Source: Ruminococcaceae bacterium UBA5396
GTDB taxonomy: Bacteria > Bacillota > Clostridia > Oscillospirales > Acutalibacteraceae
DNA length: 5,489 nt
Direction of reading: 5' to 3'
Assembly: GCA_002410715.1 (NCBI GenBank)
Contig: DHOG01000050.1
Location: forward strand, 1-5,489
Shown: piece by piece, positions 4,868-5,489 of the stretch
Layout: each line of letters begins with the position of its first letter
Position numbering within the stretch: position 1 is the stretch's first letter
Notes under the pieces: generated by a model
Seen by the model: the letters and a program-made list of their open reading frames with translations, nothing else
Database searches by the model: none
Told to the model about the DNA's origin: nothing
Position numbers and translations under genes: made by a program

Positions 4868-5489
4868 CTAAGAAAAATCCATATAAAATGTTTCGTCATC
4901 AAGTTTTACAAACTTTACGTCCGTTCTGCCATATTGATCAAGGTCCGCTCTTGTAACATATGCTCCATTTGCAAGGCCAAGTCTGTTACGAAAATATTCT
5001 CCAAGGTCGCTATTTCGAACAGGGGTAGTTATAGCCTTGTTGTTTTGCTGCTCCACACGCAGAGTAAGCTGATGACGGTCATCCGTGATCGCAGTAAAGT
5101 GCCGCTTTTCTAATGGGAAAAAGCCGCTTTTTGCTATTCTGCTTGGCAGCGGTATGTATGCTTGATTCGGCTCCCGTCCCTTCCGTTGTCCCCAATTTAA
5201 ACCTGACCTTGTGCCTGGTTCGCCAGATTTAGTGATAAGGCTCAAAACGACTGAGTCATACTCGTCAAGTCCATTAACAAGATTGCATTCGAGATCAAGC
5301 ACCGGGTGTGTCGGACGAAGTATGATATATTCCTCAATTTCTGCATGATTGCAATAGACAGTTCGTGGAACAACAGACTCATAGTAACTCATCGCTTCTG
5401 CCGGGTTGCAGATGTCCATAAGTTCATTGCGATGACGGCCGACAAAAGAACTTTGCACAAAATTTGCAGATCCCGTAAACGCTGTTACT
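4868..5489 (-). CDS. NgoFVII-type PLD-fold restriction endonuclease, C-terminal part
   Basis: Predicted type II restriction endonuclease that cleaves the target protected by the adjacent methyltransferase. The frame stays open to the right edge, so the N-terminus is outside the window. A GTG at 5456-5458 is internal, because the codons before it read TAFTGSANFVQSS, and GSANF is the G-S-x-N element that follows the HxK residues of phospholipase D-like nucleases. The catalytic HxK itself is not visible. The 206 visible residues then run through a linker (RPTHPVLDLE), SGLNWGQRKGREPNQAYIPL and a C-terminal domain with HFTAITDD, LGEYFRNRLGL, YGRTDVKF and DDETFYMDFS. I recognise this tail from NgoFVII-family enzymes, in which a PLD nuclease is joined to a DNA-recognition domain (B3-like, as in BfiI). 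The gene points toward the methyltransferase with 83 bases between stops. The promoter lies outside the window. No disruption is seen in the visible part. Confidence 0.85.
   Translation of the reverse strand, partial: VTAFTGSANFVQSSFVGRHRNELMDICNPAEAMSYYESVVPRTVYCNHAEIEEYIILRPTHPVLDLECNLVNGLDEYDSVVLSLITKSGEPGTRSGLNWGQRKGREPNQAYIPLPSRIAKSGFFPLEKRHFTAITDDRHQLTLRVEQQNNKAITTPVRNSDLGEYFRNRLGLANGAYVTRADLDQYGRTDVKFVKLDDETFYMDFS

Noticed and set aside
4738..5113. Plus-strand open frames over the convergent gap and nuclease gene.
   Set aside because: They lack ribosome binding sites, cross the terminator, and lie opposite a recognisable nuclease C-terminus.
5456..5458. GTG as the start of the nuclease.
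   Set aside because: The frame continues upstream to the window edge, and the codons before it encode the GSANF element of the PLD fold, so the GTG is internal.
1..5489. CRISPR array or retron-like RNA.
   Set aside because: No regularly spaced repeats of 23-40 bases and no reverse transcriptase or cas-like protein were seen on either strand.

Overview
The window looks like a defence island in a low-GC Firmicute, most likely a gut-type Clostridia genome (Lachnospiraceae or Ruminococcaceae style). The supports are strong AGGAGG-type ribosome binding sites, sigma-A-like promoters, A+T-rich spacers and the protein families seen. The species cannot be read from the sequence.

Left half (minus strand, 3009 down to 272): a four-gene operon starts at a perfect consensus promoter (TTGACA, 17-base spacer, TATAAT; 2981-3009). 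In order it encodes a 171-aa protein with a ribbon-helix-helix-like N-terminus, a wrecked DUF262 (GmrSD/ParB-like nuclease) gene, a 513-aa multidomain protein of unknown function, and a 107-aa protein with one N-terminal membrane segment. The DUF262 gene keeps its start, its first ~50 codons and apparently its last ~25, but the middle is deleted and the ends are out of frame. The operon was probably once a nuclease-based defence or modification-sensing module. Its partners are still intact.

Centre (2944-3397, no intact gene): the last ~32 codons of a large serine recombinase survive at 3088-3186 with the gene's own terminator (3041-3071). This is a scar of an integrative element. It lies between the left operon and the divergent right-hand module.

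Right half (3350-5489): a restriction-modification system. A promoter with a very short leader drives a 114-aa XRE-type regulator that overlaps an intact 350-aa cytosine-C5 DNA methyltransferase by 11 bases. After a strong hairpin terminator, the convergent gene at 4868-5489 (cut by the right edge) encodes the C-terminal part of an NgoFVII-type PLD-fold restriction endonuclease. The regulator and methyltransferase form one transcript, and the nuclease is transcribed toward them from outside the window.

The leftmost 271 bases carry no gene I can support, only short direct and inverted repeats.
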